Part shown: positions 25,345-32,574 of the stretch, in pieces
Layout of the letters: each line of letters begins with the position of its first letter
How positions within the stretch are numbered: position 1 is the first letter of the stretch
Assembly (NCBI RefSeq): GCF_001601815.1
Contig: NZ_LUKG01000018.1
Coordinates: 28,711-62,210, forward strand
Direction: 5' to 3'
Length of the DNA stretch: 33,500 bases
Source: Flavihumibacter sp. CACIAM 22H1
GTDB lineage: Bacteria > Bacteroidota > Bacteroidia > Chitinophagales > Chitinophagaceae
The notes under the pieces: generated by a model
Told to the model about the DNA's origin: nothing
The model's input: the letters and a program-made list of their open reading frames with translations, nothing else
The model's database searches: none
Program-made: the position numbers and the translations under genes

Positions 25345-26664
25345 ATGAAAGTAATAGTTACGCTGTCATTACTTTTTCTTTGTACCAGGGGTCATGCGCA
25401 AAAAGAAGACTGTGGCACATTTCCTTCTTATTTCCAGGTAGTAAGATCCTACCCGGTACTGGAAAAAATGTATGGTTTCCAGGAAAAAACAGTTGCCTTT
25501 GCCGACAATGATAGAACAATTACCGTGAAAGTATATGTGCATGTACTCTACAAAAAAAATGCAGAAAGGATAGCCGAAGCAAAGATCAGGGAACAGTTTG
25601 CCATCCTGAATAACGACTTTGCAGGAACCAACCCTGATAACGGCAGTATCCCCTCCCGTTTCAGTAAGGAGGCAGCCGGTAATTGCAAGATTAGTTTCGA
25701 AATCGAAAAGATCAATTACCTCCAAACCCGCAAGTCGGCATTTGTGATCAATTATGATACTGTCCTTTGCAAGGAAGCAGATCCCATCAAGTTCAGCAGC
25801 CTCGGCGGAGAAGATGGCGCGCCCTCTAATCAATACCTGAATGTCTGGATCGGCAATATCAAAAGAAAAAAAGACGGCATCATAAAACCACTGGCAGGCT
25901 ATGCTACCCCACCGGGCGGCATTAATATGTACGACGGTGTTGTACTTAATTACCGGTATATCGGCAATGTACCCAATACTTCCTATAATAAAGGACGCAC
26001 AACCACGCACGAAGTGGGTCACTGGCTTGATCTCCTGCATATTTCCGGAAATGGAGAAAATCAGTGCGGAAATGATTTTGTTGACGATACGCCTACACAG
26101 CAGCAACAAAATTACTATTGCCCGTCCGGCATTAAAAAAAATTGCACCCAGGATCCTGATGGAGAAATGTACATGAATTACCTCGACTATGTAGATGACT
26201 CCTGTATGTTGATGTTCACCAAAGGACAAAGAAAAAGAATGCGGGACTGTTTTTTCGATCTTACCAAAAGAGGTTCCCTGCTTTCGTTTTCTTCCCTGTT
26301 TGAATTTGCAGATTCCAGTTCCATGGTCTTCGACAGCAGTGCAGCGCTGATCAATTCTATGAAGAAGAAATCTGATAAGATCATCTTTACCTGGGAGAAT
26401 GTGCTTGAAAAGCAAATTGTGTCCGGTGAGGGAAATTACCGGATCTGTATCAGTCAGCTAGGAACGGAGGAATGCATTGAAGCAGGCAACGCTAAAAACA
26501 ATATGGTAGCGATTGCAAACTTAAAGCCTGGCGCCCTTTACGAGATCATTATCAAATCACGGATTAATGGTCGTGATATCCATCAGCCCTACCCATATAT
26601 CTTCCAGGCGGATAAAAAACTACCAGCAACCCAAAAGAAACCATTGATCTTACAAACCCAGTAA
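25345..26664 (+). CDS. Secreted M43-like (pappalysin-type) metalloprotease
   Basis: Protein of 439 residues with a signal peptide (MKVIVTLSLLFLCTRGHA). The zinc site is HEVGHWLDLLH at residues 222-232: His222, Glu223, His226 and His232. The metzincin consensus is HExxHxxGxxH; here Asp replaces the Gly. The Met-turn is present as YMNYLDYVDDSCMLMFTKGQ, typical of pappalysins (M43), as is the upstream LNVWIGNI and VVLNYRYIG. The prodomain-like N-terminal region has a Cys (EDCGTFPSYF) that might act as a cysteine switch, which is inference. The C-terminal 120 residues look like a fibronectin type III domain. Last gene in a three-gene secreted set. An ATG at 25339 is an alternative start. Confidence 0.85.
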   Translation: MKVIVTLSLLFLCTRGHAQKEDCGTFPSYFQVVRSYPVLEKMYGFQEKTVAFADNDRTITVKVYVHVLYKKNAERIAEAKIREQFAILNNDFAGTNPDNGSIPSRFSKEAAGNCKISFEIEKINYLQTRKSAFVINYDTVLCKEADPIKFSSLGGEDGAPSNQYLNVWIGNIKRKKDGIIKPLAGYATPPGGINMYDGVVLNYRYIGNVPNTSYNKGRTTTHEVGHWLDLLHISGNGENQCGNDFVDDTPTQQQQNYYCPSGIKKNCTQDPDGEMYMNYLDYVDDSCMLMFTKGQRKRMRDCFFDLTKRGSLLSFSSLFEFADSSSMVFDSSAALINSMKKKSDKIIFTWENVLEKQIVSGEGNYRICISQLGTEECIEAGNAKNNMVAIANLKPGALYEIIIKSRINGRDIHQPYPYIFQADKKLPATQKKPLILQTQ

Positions 26665-26809
26665 TATTTTTCACGCAGTTTCAATACACCACTAACCTGT
26701 TTTAAGCAGGAAGCGGAGGACATTCAGCAGTTCCTAGAAATCAGCGGCTTGAACTAACTGCCGAAATGAATCTATTGCTTGTACAGAGGAATTAATTAAA
26801 GAGTCAGGC

Positions 26810-26853
26810 AAAATAAAAACGGGACAACAATAGACTTCTCTACATTGTCCCGT
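26810..26853 (-). terminator. Rho-independent terminator, minus strand
   Basis: ACGGGACAA at 26819-26827 pairs perfectly with TTGTCCCGT at 26845-26853. On the minus strand the stem is followed by GTTTTTATTTT, giving the T-run expected for intrinsic termination. On the plus strand no T-run follows. The only minus-strand item immediately upstream of it is the tRNA-like fragment, so it looks like the original terminator of a tRNA gene. Confidence 0.6.
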
Positions 26854-26857
26854 CAAG

Positions 26858-26873
26858 TCGGGAAGACAGGATT
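26858..26873 (-). other. tRNA 3'-end fragment, candidate attachment site
   Basis: On the minus strand the 16 bases AATCCTGTCTTCCCGA match the layout of a tRNA 3' end: end of the T-loop, T-stem 3' strand CCTGT, acceptor strand CTTCCCG and discriminator A. The next bases upstream can still pair as a T-stem (ACGGG with one G-T), but the loop CTGTAAT breaks the TTC rule, and no matching acceptor 5' strand CGGGAAG exists within 90 bases. So this is a fragment, not a full tRNA. Tyrosine integrases commonly use such ends as attachment sites, leaving one copy at the far side of the island. Confidence 0.45.
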
Positions 26874-27116
26874 ACAGCCCGTCACCTATATTATTCACTT
26901 TCAATCACTTGTAAATAAAAATATCAATACTCACCGATTTACTCACCAGCGTGATAAAACATAAGATCTTGCTTAAAGTTAGGGAAAAACTATCTAAATA
27001 TCACGGGCTGATAGGCATCAGATGCTATAAGATTCTGACTTTTCTGCCAGATATCCTGAATAGGTTATTTCAGGGAGTTAGAAAATAATCGTAATATTAA
27101 AAGCAAATATCTGCAC

Positions 27117-27293
27117 ATGTACACAAATACGCAGTTAAACCCAATTCTCTTCTTTCGATTCACGCTTGAAAGTAAACAGCGGGAGCCAAATGACGCTGCA
27201 TTCAGTACGCCCGATTCCGAACTTGCAGTCGGCCAATTTCAAACTCGAATCACCGAAACACGCGAAGCGGTAGACTCATCAAAAAACGCATAA
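27117..27293 (+). CDS. Graspetide-type precursor peptide 1
   Basis: Precursor of 58 residues, too short for many gene finders. The leader carries NPILFFRFTLE (residues 8-18), close to the PFFARFLE helix that microviridin-type ATP-grasp ligases recognise. The C-terminal 17 residues, QTRITETREAVDSSKNA, hold Thr43, Thr46, Thr48, acids Glu47, Glu50 and Asp53, and Ser54 and Ser55, the kinds of side chains joined by omega-ester bonds in graspetides. Compared with its two paralogues it has Lys at 56 where they have Glu, and it lacks the final EHS. It ends three bases before the next precursor. Coding status rests on paralogy and position. Confidence 0.78.
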   Translation: MYTNTQLNPILFFRFTLESKQREPNDAAFSTPDSELAVGQFQTRITETREAVDSSKNA

Positions 27294-27296
27294 ATA

Positions 27297-27494
27297 ATGG
27301 AAATAAAAAACCCAATACTTAAATTTAGAGAACTTACTCAATTCTCGGAAATAGCGCCATCTGACGAAGTTTTCGCTCCGAAACTCATCATCCAAAGTGA
27401 TTTTAACAGTATAAAAACAGACGCCGTATTCGTCGCTCAGACTTTAATAACTAAAACACGAGAAGCGGTGGACGCATCTGAACATTCTTACTAG
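27297..27494 (+). CDS. Graspetide-type precursor peptide 2
   Basis: Precursor of 65 residues. The leader motif NPILKFREL is at residues 5-13. The middle (14-47) differs fully from its paralogues. The C-terminus QTLITKTREAVDASEHSY (48-65) is nearly identical to that of precursor 3 and very similar to precursor 1. Candidate ester donors and acceptors are Thr49, Thr52, Thr54, Ser61 and Glu56, Asp59, Glu62. The pattern of conserved ends and a free middle is typical of RiPP precursors where leader recognition and core crosslinking constrain the ends. It is followed after two bases by precursor 3. Confidence 0.82.
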   Translation: MEIKNPILKFRELTQFSEIAPSDEVFAPKLIIQSDFNSIKTDAVFVAQTLITKTREAVDASEHSY

Positions 27495-27496
27495 TT

Positions 27497-27685
27497 ATGA
27501 AACACACAAACCCAATCTTGCTATTCCGAGAAGAAAGTTGCGCTGAACGTATTCCTAAAACAGTTACCGCAGCGACGATGGCTGAAGGTACAGATTCAAC
27601 TAAGCTGATTTCAGTAGAAAATTATTGTCAGACCCTTATTACTAGATCTAGAGAGGCCGCAGATGCATCTGAACACAGCGATTGA
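27497..27685 (+). CDS. Graspetide-type precursor peptide 3
   Basis: Precursor of 62 residues with leader motif NPILLFREE (5-13) and C-terminus QTLITRSREAADASEHSD (45-62). Thr54 of precursor 2 is Ser51 here, a hydroxyl-conserving change that supports this residue as an ester donor. Candidate partners are Thr46, Thr49, Ser51, Ser58 and Glu53, Asp56, Glu59. Two Cys (15 and 44) occur outside the conserved end. The ligase gene begins 24 bases after the stop. Confidence 0.82.
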   Translation: MKHTNPILLFREESCAERIPKTVTAATMAEGTDSTKLISVENYCQTLITRSREAADASEHSD

Positions 27686-27709
27686 TAGTTTAACCGTCGT
27701 ATCTTGCCT

Positions 27710-28645
27710 ATGCCCCATACATTAGTTATCTCGAACCGAGAAGATGTTAGTATAGAGTACTTGTTATCAAAAATGAATGACCGTGGAATATCCTATCTAA
27801 GAGTCAATTCAGAAGATATCGGTTCGCTGCATTTTAACATCAATCCAAAAGGAGAAAAACTTTGCACTTTTCATGAAACCGAACATGATTTGAGCACTAT
27901 ACGTTCCGTGGTTTTCAGACGCATACCGTTAAAGTACAATATTCAGAAAGATGGTGAAAACCACAAATATTTAAACCATGAGCGAAAGCATTTCTTGGAA
28001 GGCTTATTTCTTTCTTTAGAAAATGCAAAGTGGATCAACCCGATGTTTGGCACCCAAATCGCCGAACGGAAGCTCTATCAACTTCACGCAGCACATCGCT
28101 TAGGATTACGTACTCCGAACTCCATAATTACAAACCGACTGACTCTTGCGCTTGATTTTTTGAAGAAAGAGTCATCCGCAATTATTAAGCCTATATCAAA
28201 TGGACTACAAGTAGTTGGTGAAAAGGTATATTCAATTTACACGACCGAAGTTAACTTCGAGTCTTTTGCTGATCTACAACTCGCTCCAGTATTCGATACC
28301 CCGGTGTTCCTACAGGAGAAGATTCCCAACCAGGGCGATATTAGGGTCACTATTGTTGGTAAATCTGTGTTTGCAGTTAAAATAATTAAAGAAGGTGCGG
28401 AGGTAGATTGGAGAAGACCAGAGGTGACGAAAAAATATGAACTGATTCAATTACCCATACAGTTGAAAGAGCAGTTGCTCAATGTGAATAGGCATTTTGG
28501 ACTGATATATTCAGCTATTGATTTAATTCTTACTCCGGAGGGTGAATATGTTTTTCTGGAGGTAAATCCTGTTGGTGAATGGGTGTGGCTCGAAATAGAA
28601 CTGGGTCTCAGTATTTCGCATCAAATTATAAGTGAACTAATATGA
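27710..28645 (+). CDS. ATP-grasp ligase, MvdC/MvdD-like graspetide maturase
   Basis: Ligase of 311 residues. Order of parts: N-terminal pre-ATP-grasp domain (TLVISNREDVSIEYLLSKM) including SVVFRRIPLKY, an ATP-binding Lys in AIIKPISNGLQVVG, the EKIPNQGDIRVTIVGKSVFA metal and ribose region, and the C-terminal Mg-binding block FLEVNPVGEWVWLEIELGL with Glu284 and Asn286. The signature E-x-N-P-x-G-E/Q-W-x-W-L-E is that of the microviridin ligases MvdC and MvdD, which form omega-ester or omega-amide bonds in precursor peptides. Only one ligase is present, and no acetyltransferase or peptidase/ABC exporter is seen. The start is taken as the ATG at 27710; TTG at 27704 is possible. It overlaps the next gene by four bases. 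Confidence 0.92.
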   Translation: MPHTLVISNREDVSIEYLLSKMNDRGISYLRVNSEDIGSLHFNINPKGEKLCTFHETEHDLSTIRSVVFRRIPLKYNIQKDGENHKYLNHERKHFLEGLFLSLENAKWINPMFGTQIAERKLYQLHAAHRLGLRTPNSIITNRLTLALDFLKKESSAIIKPISNGLQVVGEKVYSIYTTEVNFESFADLQLAPVFDTPVFLQEKIPNQGDIRVTIVGKSVFAVKIIKEGAEVDWRRPEVTKKYELIQLPIQLKEQLLNVNRHFGLIYSAIDLILTPEGEYVFLEVNPVGEWVWLEIELGLSISHQIISELI

Positions 28646-29433
28646 GCAGCCAAACGAAGTTTATGCCCACTATTGTTGAGTCGAGTTTAAAGCATGGTAA
28701 GTTTTGGAAGACATTAACTGGGAATTTGAAGATTTTGTTACATGGGATACTGCCGCACAAAAATGCAGAAGAGCCACCCAATGTGTTTAGCGCTAAAAAC
28801 ATCACTGAGGATGCCGAGTTTTTACTTTCTACTGCACAAGAGTTCTATAAAGAAATAAGTGAAAGGATCGAATTTTTGGAGGAGAAGGGATTCAAGTTGA
28901 TGACTTATATTACGGCAGTATCTGCGCTTCCGATATTTTTATTAAGTCAGGAACCTGAAGGCGTTTATAAATGGGCAATTATTGTGTCCATTATTCTCCT
29001 GACTTTAGCTCTGTTGATTTCGCTTCGATGCATTGGTATTAAATCTCAAAAGGCAATTTACATCGACGCCATATTTACATTCGACGACACTGGGGAAGTC
29101 GAACCCAAGAACAAAAGCAAAAAAGATATTATTGCCTCATTGATAAATTGCGCTGTCTTTAATCAAAATGTGGCAGACAATACGGCTGATCTAATAAAAG
29201 CAACTAGAATTTTTCTTTCCCTAGGAATAATAGCAACGTTAGTTTCTTCGTTTTTTTACCTATCTGGCGGCCCAAAGAAGAAGGAGAAAGAGGTTAGTAA
29301 AGCCATTATAAACTTCAATGACAGTACAGTGATTTATAAGTTCAATCAGCATTTCAAAATGATAGAGTCTATGGTTGAAGATTCTCGAAAGGGACCTGCA
29401 GTATCTGTGGATACGGCAAAAATAACGCCGTAG
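28642..29433 (+). CDS. Three-helix membrane protein of the graspetide locus
   Basis: Protein of 263 residues. A soluble N-terminal part of 80 residues ends in an amphipathic helix (AQEFYKEISERIEFLEEKG), then two membrane segments (about 87-104 and 111-131), a cytoplasmic helical stretch with FNQNVADNTADLIKATRIF, a third membrane segment (about 188-207) and a soluble tail. The layout (helix, two membrane segments, helical hairpin, membrane segment) is like that of Pycsar-type or SLATT-type membrane effectors, but I cannot show homology. In a RiPP locus, immunity or export are the first guesses. Its start lies within the ligase stop, so it belongs to the same operon. Confidence 0.8.
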   Translation: MSSQTKFMPTIVESSLKHGKFWKTLTGNLKILLHGILPHKNAEEPPNVFSAKNITEDAEFLLSTAQEFYKEISERIEFLEEKGFKLMTYITAVSALPIFLLSQEPEGVYKWAIIVSIILLTLALLISLRCIGIKSQKAIYIDAIFTFDDTGEVEPKNKSKKDIIASLINCAVFNQNVADNTADLIKATRIFLSLGIIATLVSSFFYLSGGPKKKEKEVSKAIINFNDSTVIYKFNQHFKMIESMVEDSRKGPAVSVDTAKITP

Positions 29434-29480
29434 TCAGCATTACAAAAACATTCTTCGGTCACATCAAATTGAAATCGGTC

Positions 29481-30234
29481 ATGGATAAAGGTGCAGAACT
29501 ACGACAACGATTTTTGCAATTTCAAACGGAGGACTCCTTCGTTGATTACAAGGAAGGAGTTCTTCTTAATGCAAAGGATCCTTTTACTATTAAGCTTATT
29601 CAGCATATCATATGAATGTGTAATGCAAGTGAAGGGTTTATTGTCATTGGGTACAAAGAAGATGAAAATAAAATGCCTACGCCTGGAACAATGGATAATG
29701 CGATATGTGCTTCTTATGACTCCAGCAGGTTGGCCGATATGGTTGAAAAGTATACGGTCGGTTCAGATAAAATCTCTTTGACGATACACAAGGAAAAAAA
29801 TAGCTAAAATGGTGTTGTGTATCCAATCATCGAAGTACGGGGGTTTGAAAAAAGCCATTTTTTTGCAAGGTAACGATTCCAGATCTGCTACAAGAAGGCG
29901 CGTTGTATATTAGAATTTCCTCAGCTAGAACTGTTAGGGTGGACGATCCAACAACTTGGGATCTGCCTATTGACCAATGTATCTTGAAAAGAAATGAAGA
30001 GTTACTTACTCGGGTTGGTTCCCTTGTAACTGAAATGGGAATTTTAGATACTTCTAAACGTGAGGAAGCCGCAACAGAAATCAAGAAAAAAAATGGGTGC
30101 AGGCAGACATAGAAGAAGTTACAAAGTTGTTGGAGAAACACCAGCGCTCTCTGGAAGGGCTAGTCTTTACACACTGGCCGCTAATCCACAAGAAGAAGTG
30201 GAATGTTGACGAATTGAAGACTGTCTTGTCCTGA
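29481..30234 (+). pseudogene. Broken AlbA_2 (Schlafen-type) domain gene, truncated by an insertion sequence
   Basis: One reading frame is followed through several breaks. It starts MDKGAELRQRFL and shows the AlbA_2 pattern: SFVDYKEGVLL, then IKLIQHII-stop-MCNASEGFIVIGYKED. In-frame stops are TGA at 29613 and TAA at 29805. The text goes on with NGVVYPIIEVRGFEKS, shifts frame in the A/T-run region 29858-29870 to TIPDLLQEGALYIRISSA, and shifts again at the A-run near 30086-30093 to KWVQADIEEVTKLLEKHQ. The last three codons are insertion sequence bases, so the 3' end was cut by that insertion. Two breaks sit in homopolymer runs and might be sequencing errors, but the stops would remain. Confidence 0.75.
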
Positions 30235-30260
30235 AATAGCTTGTCACCCAACAACTTATT

Positions 30261-30662
30261 ATGCAGGAGAAGAAAAAATCAAGACCGAGTCCTTTAAGTA
30301 GAAATCCCCATACTCGGCGAGATGAAAATGAGATCCGAAAAATTATTGCGGAAATTGAATCTGGGAGTATTGGAATAAGAACTGCTTGTTTTAAGTACGG
30401 ACTAAACAGGAATACGCTAAAATTATGGATGACCAGATTAAGTATTCGTACTTTGAGTGATAATAAGAAAAATCCCATAACATGTAGTATGGCGGATGAA
30501 CACAAGAAACCGGAATTGAATTGTCAGATTAAGCCGTTAAAAAAGTCACTTGAATACGCGAAATTAAAAATACTTGTCCTTGAAACCATGATCAAGGTTG
30601 CTGAGGAAGAATTAAATATCAAGATCCGAAAAAAGAATGGTACCAAACAGTCAAAAGAATAA
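30261..30662 (+). CDS. IS3-family transposase OrfA
   Basis: Protein of 133 residues. A helix-turn-helix for end recognition is visible in IGIRTACFKYGLNRNTLKLW, followed by a coiled-coil/leucine-zipper region (KPLKKSLEYAKLKILVLE) and the ending KIRKKNGTKQSK, typical of IS150/IS3-group OrfA. At 30629-30635 the heptamer A AAA AAG lies in the correct phase (CGA AAA AAG), the standard minus-one frameshift site by which OrfA is fused to OrfB to make the transposase. Confidence 0.9.
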   Translation: MQEKKKSRPSPLSRNPHTRRDENEIRKIIAEIESGSIGIRTACFKYGLNRNTLKLWMTRLSIRTLSDNKKNPITCSMADEHKKPELNCQIKPLKKSLEYAKLKILVLETMIKVAEEELNIKIRKKNGTKQSKE

Positions 30663-31570
30663 GGCAGAGCCATCCATTTATTGGTTTAGGTACGCTCTGT
30701 ACACTGTTTGGTGTAACGAGACAGGCATTTTATGAAGCCCAGTCTCATGAAATTAAAACTACTATAGCTCATTCTATCGTGCTTTGTTTAGTGAAGGAAA
30801 CAAGGGACATTATGCCGATGATTGGAACTCGAAAACTCATTCACATACTTAATAATCAAATTAAGGAACACGGAATTAAAATAGGACGTGATCAATTGTT
30901 TGACTTGCTTAGATTTCATGGATTATTAATTCGAAGACGTAAGCGTAGCGTGAAAACTACGGATTATTATCACTGGTTAAAGAAGCATCCAGACCTGACA
31001 GGAGGGTTGGAGATATTGAATCCAGAACAATTATGGGTAGCTGACATTACCTATATAAGGACACTGGATGGCTAGAATTATTTGTCTCTTATTACCGATG
31101 CATATTCAAGAAGAATTGTTGGATATTGTCTTTACCCAAACTTAAGCAGTGTTGGCTCAGTGGAGGCATTATTAATGGCAGTTAAAGGGCGAATTTATCC
31201 CGGAAATAAATTAATGCATCATTCAGACAGAGGCGTTCAATACTGTTCTGGAACATATGTTGACATATTATTTTCAAGAGGTATTGCTATAAGTATTACG
31301 CAGTCAGGGAATCCTTATGACAATGCTCTGACCGAAAGAATGAACGGGATTATAAAAAATGAATTTCCACCAAAGAAAGTGTACCAAAACTACAATGAGG
31401 CTAAGAAAGCTATTGAAAAAACTGTAATAATCTATAATGATATGAGACCTCATGGCAGCCTGGATAATAAAACCCCGAATGAAGCTCAATACCTTCAGGG
31501 CGAAATTCCGAAGAAGTGGAAATCATACAAAAAATCATATCCTAGTATTTGCAATGGCGATTTAAACTAG
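30635..31570 (+). pseudogene. IS3-family transposase OrfB, interrupted by an amber codon
   Basis: The frame is entered by frameshifting at 30635 (EWYQTVKRIRQSHPF). The integrase core has all three acidic residues: Asp in LWVADITYIRTL, Asp in MHHSDRGVQYCSG, and Glu in NALTERMNGIIKNEF. TAG at 31073-31075, after YIRTLDG and before NYLSLITDAYSRR, splits it into two reading frames. The rest is intact, so inactivation looks recent, or the copy depends on suppression or on a related element in trans. Confidence 0.85.
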
Positions 31571-31752
31571 AAAAAGTAATTTTACTCATTATTACCTGTA
31601 AAGAATTAGTAGGATTAACAAAAATTGATGACAAGTCTTTTCAGGATTCTTTTTAAAATGTGTAAGGTTTTTTCAGGACGTGTCACCTTTTATTGGCCGG
31701 GGATTTTTAAGGTGAGAATACCCCTATCCCCACCGGTTAAAAATGCAAACAC

Positions 31753-32532
31753 ATGAAATTCAAAGCTCCACAATTAAGCACCGGTTTAATGGAGCAATAT
31801 GGGGAGCAAATTCACTCATTTTCTATTCCTTTCTGAAATGTTGTCAGCCATGATCAAACAGACTGCAGCAGCTTTACTGGATAAGCCAATTCAAATTTCT
31901 ATATCCTGGTACCGGCCTTTTCGGTTTCATGCATTTCGCAAAAAAAAACAGAGCGCACCTTTGCTATCCACCCTCCTTTCCTTGGGACACTGATACAATT
32001 TTCAGAGATTCTGGATGATGTTGAAAATGATTTCCCATCACCCAAAGGCCTGAGTCTGGAAAAAATATACTGGTTTGCTGAAAGGCATTGCTTCTCTCTG
32101 GCAACAATTGCAACCCTAGCCATTCAAAACAAACAGGGGCAGCTTCCGGACCCTTTAGTCCGCCAGCTGGAGGGGAATATCAAACCGCATGAATTAATCA
32201 GGCTTTACAATGCCCTGGCCGATTTGATTGATGTTAGTACTTTTTACCAATTCTATCACCTTCATAGAAAACAGGATCCGGATGAGGATAAATCTGCGAG
32301 CAGTCCAGGAACCAAAACTCTTTGGGGTGTGATCGGTGGGATGATCAAATACTTTCGCTTTTGCTAGAATGAAATCATGTGGAAAATCAGCTACCGAAAT
32401 ATTATGATGCTGTCTGCAACCATTCCCTGCTACAAAACAAAAAAGGATAAAAAGGAGTCTTCTGAAGTCATTCAGGATCGGGATTTGAATTCAGGGGAAG
32501 ATCTGGCCAGTTTTCTGGGGTTGAAGATGTAA
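31753..32532 (+). pseudogene. Broken gene of possible prophage tail-region origin
   Basis: A reading path that shares one frame at both ends: it starts MKFKAPQLSTGLMEQYG, meets a stop at 31834, is best read in the next frame through LSAMIKQTAAALLDKPIQIS, and returns to the first frame after the nine-A run near 31940-31948 at TERTFAIHPPFLGTLIQFSE. It then runs to TAG at 32365-32367. The same frame continues as MWKISYRNIMMLSATIPCYK to 32532. The order (PPFLGTL near the start, W-x-I-S-Y-x-N-x-M-M-L near the end) reminds me of small proteins next to tape-measure genes in Bacteroidota prophages. That link is from memory and weak. The last 51 residues could also be a separate short gene from 32377. 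Confidence 0.4.
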
Positions 32533-32574
32533 TTTAATTCAAGAAATGGCTTTTAAACTTTCTGGATAAATCTA

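Larger units (their letters stand above)
26665..27116. other. Non-coding junction between host chromosome and island
   Basis: About 450 bases without a convincing gene. It holds a hairpin terminator for the minus strand (26810-26853) and a tRNA 3'-end-like fragment (26858-26873), described separately. The remainder from about 26900 to 27116 is AT-rich, has no clear promoter match, and must contain the leader of the graspetide operon. Confidence 0.6.
30227..31680 (+). mobile_element. IS3-family insertion sequence
   Basis: About 1454 bases with two transposase frames. The left end TGTCCTGAAATAG and the right end, read inward on the minus strand, CGTCCTGAAAAAA share GTCCTGAAA, as expected for terminal inverted repeats. 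TGTC occurs just outside the left end (30222-30225) and the right end (31681-31684), perhaps a target duplication, but the phasing is off by one base, so this is weak. It interrupts the AlbA_2 gene. With an amber codon in the catalytic frame it is probably not autonomous. Confidence 0.85.

Noticed and set aside
25369-26415. A 348-codon minus-strand open frame opposite the metalloprotease gene
   Set aside because: It mirrors the codon structure of the M43-like gene, whose signal peptide, zinc motif and Met-turn prove the plus strand is coding.
26858-26945. A complete tRNA gene on the minus strand
   Set aside because: Only the 3' part fits; the T-loop breaks the TTC rule and no matching 5' acceptor strand or anticodon arm can be found upstream.
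27117-27685. CRISPR-like or simple tandem repeat in the three-precursor region
   Set aside because: The similarity is at protein level in leader and tail only; DNA identity is not that of direct repeats and there are no spacers.
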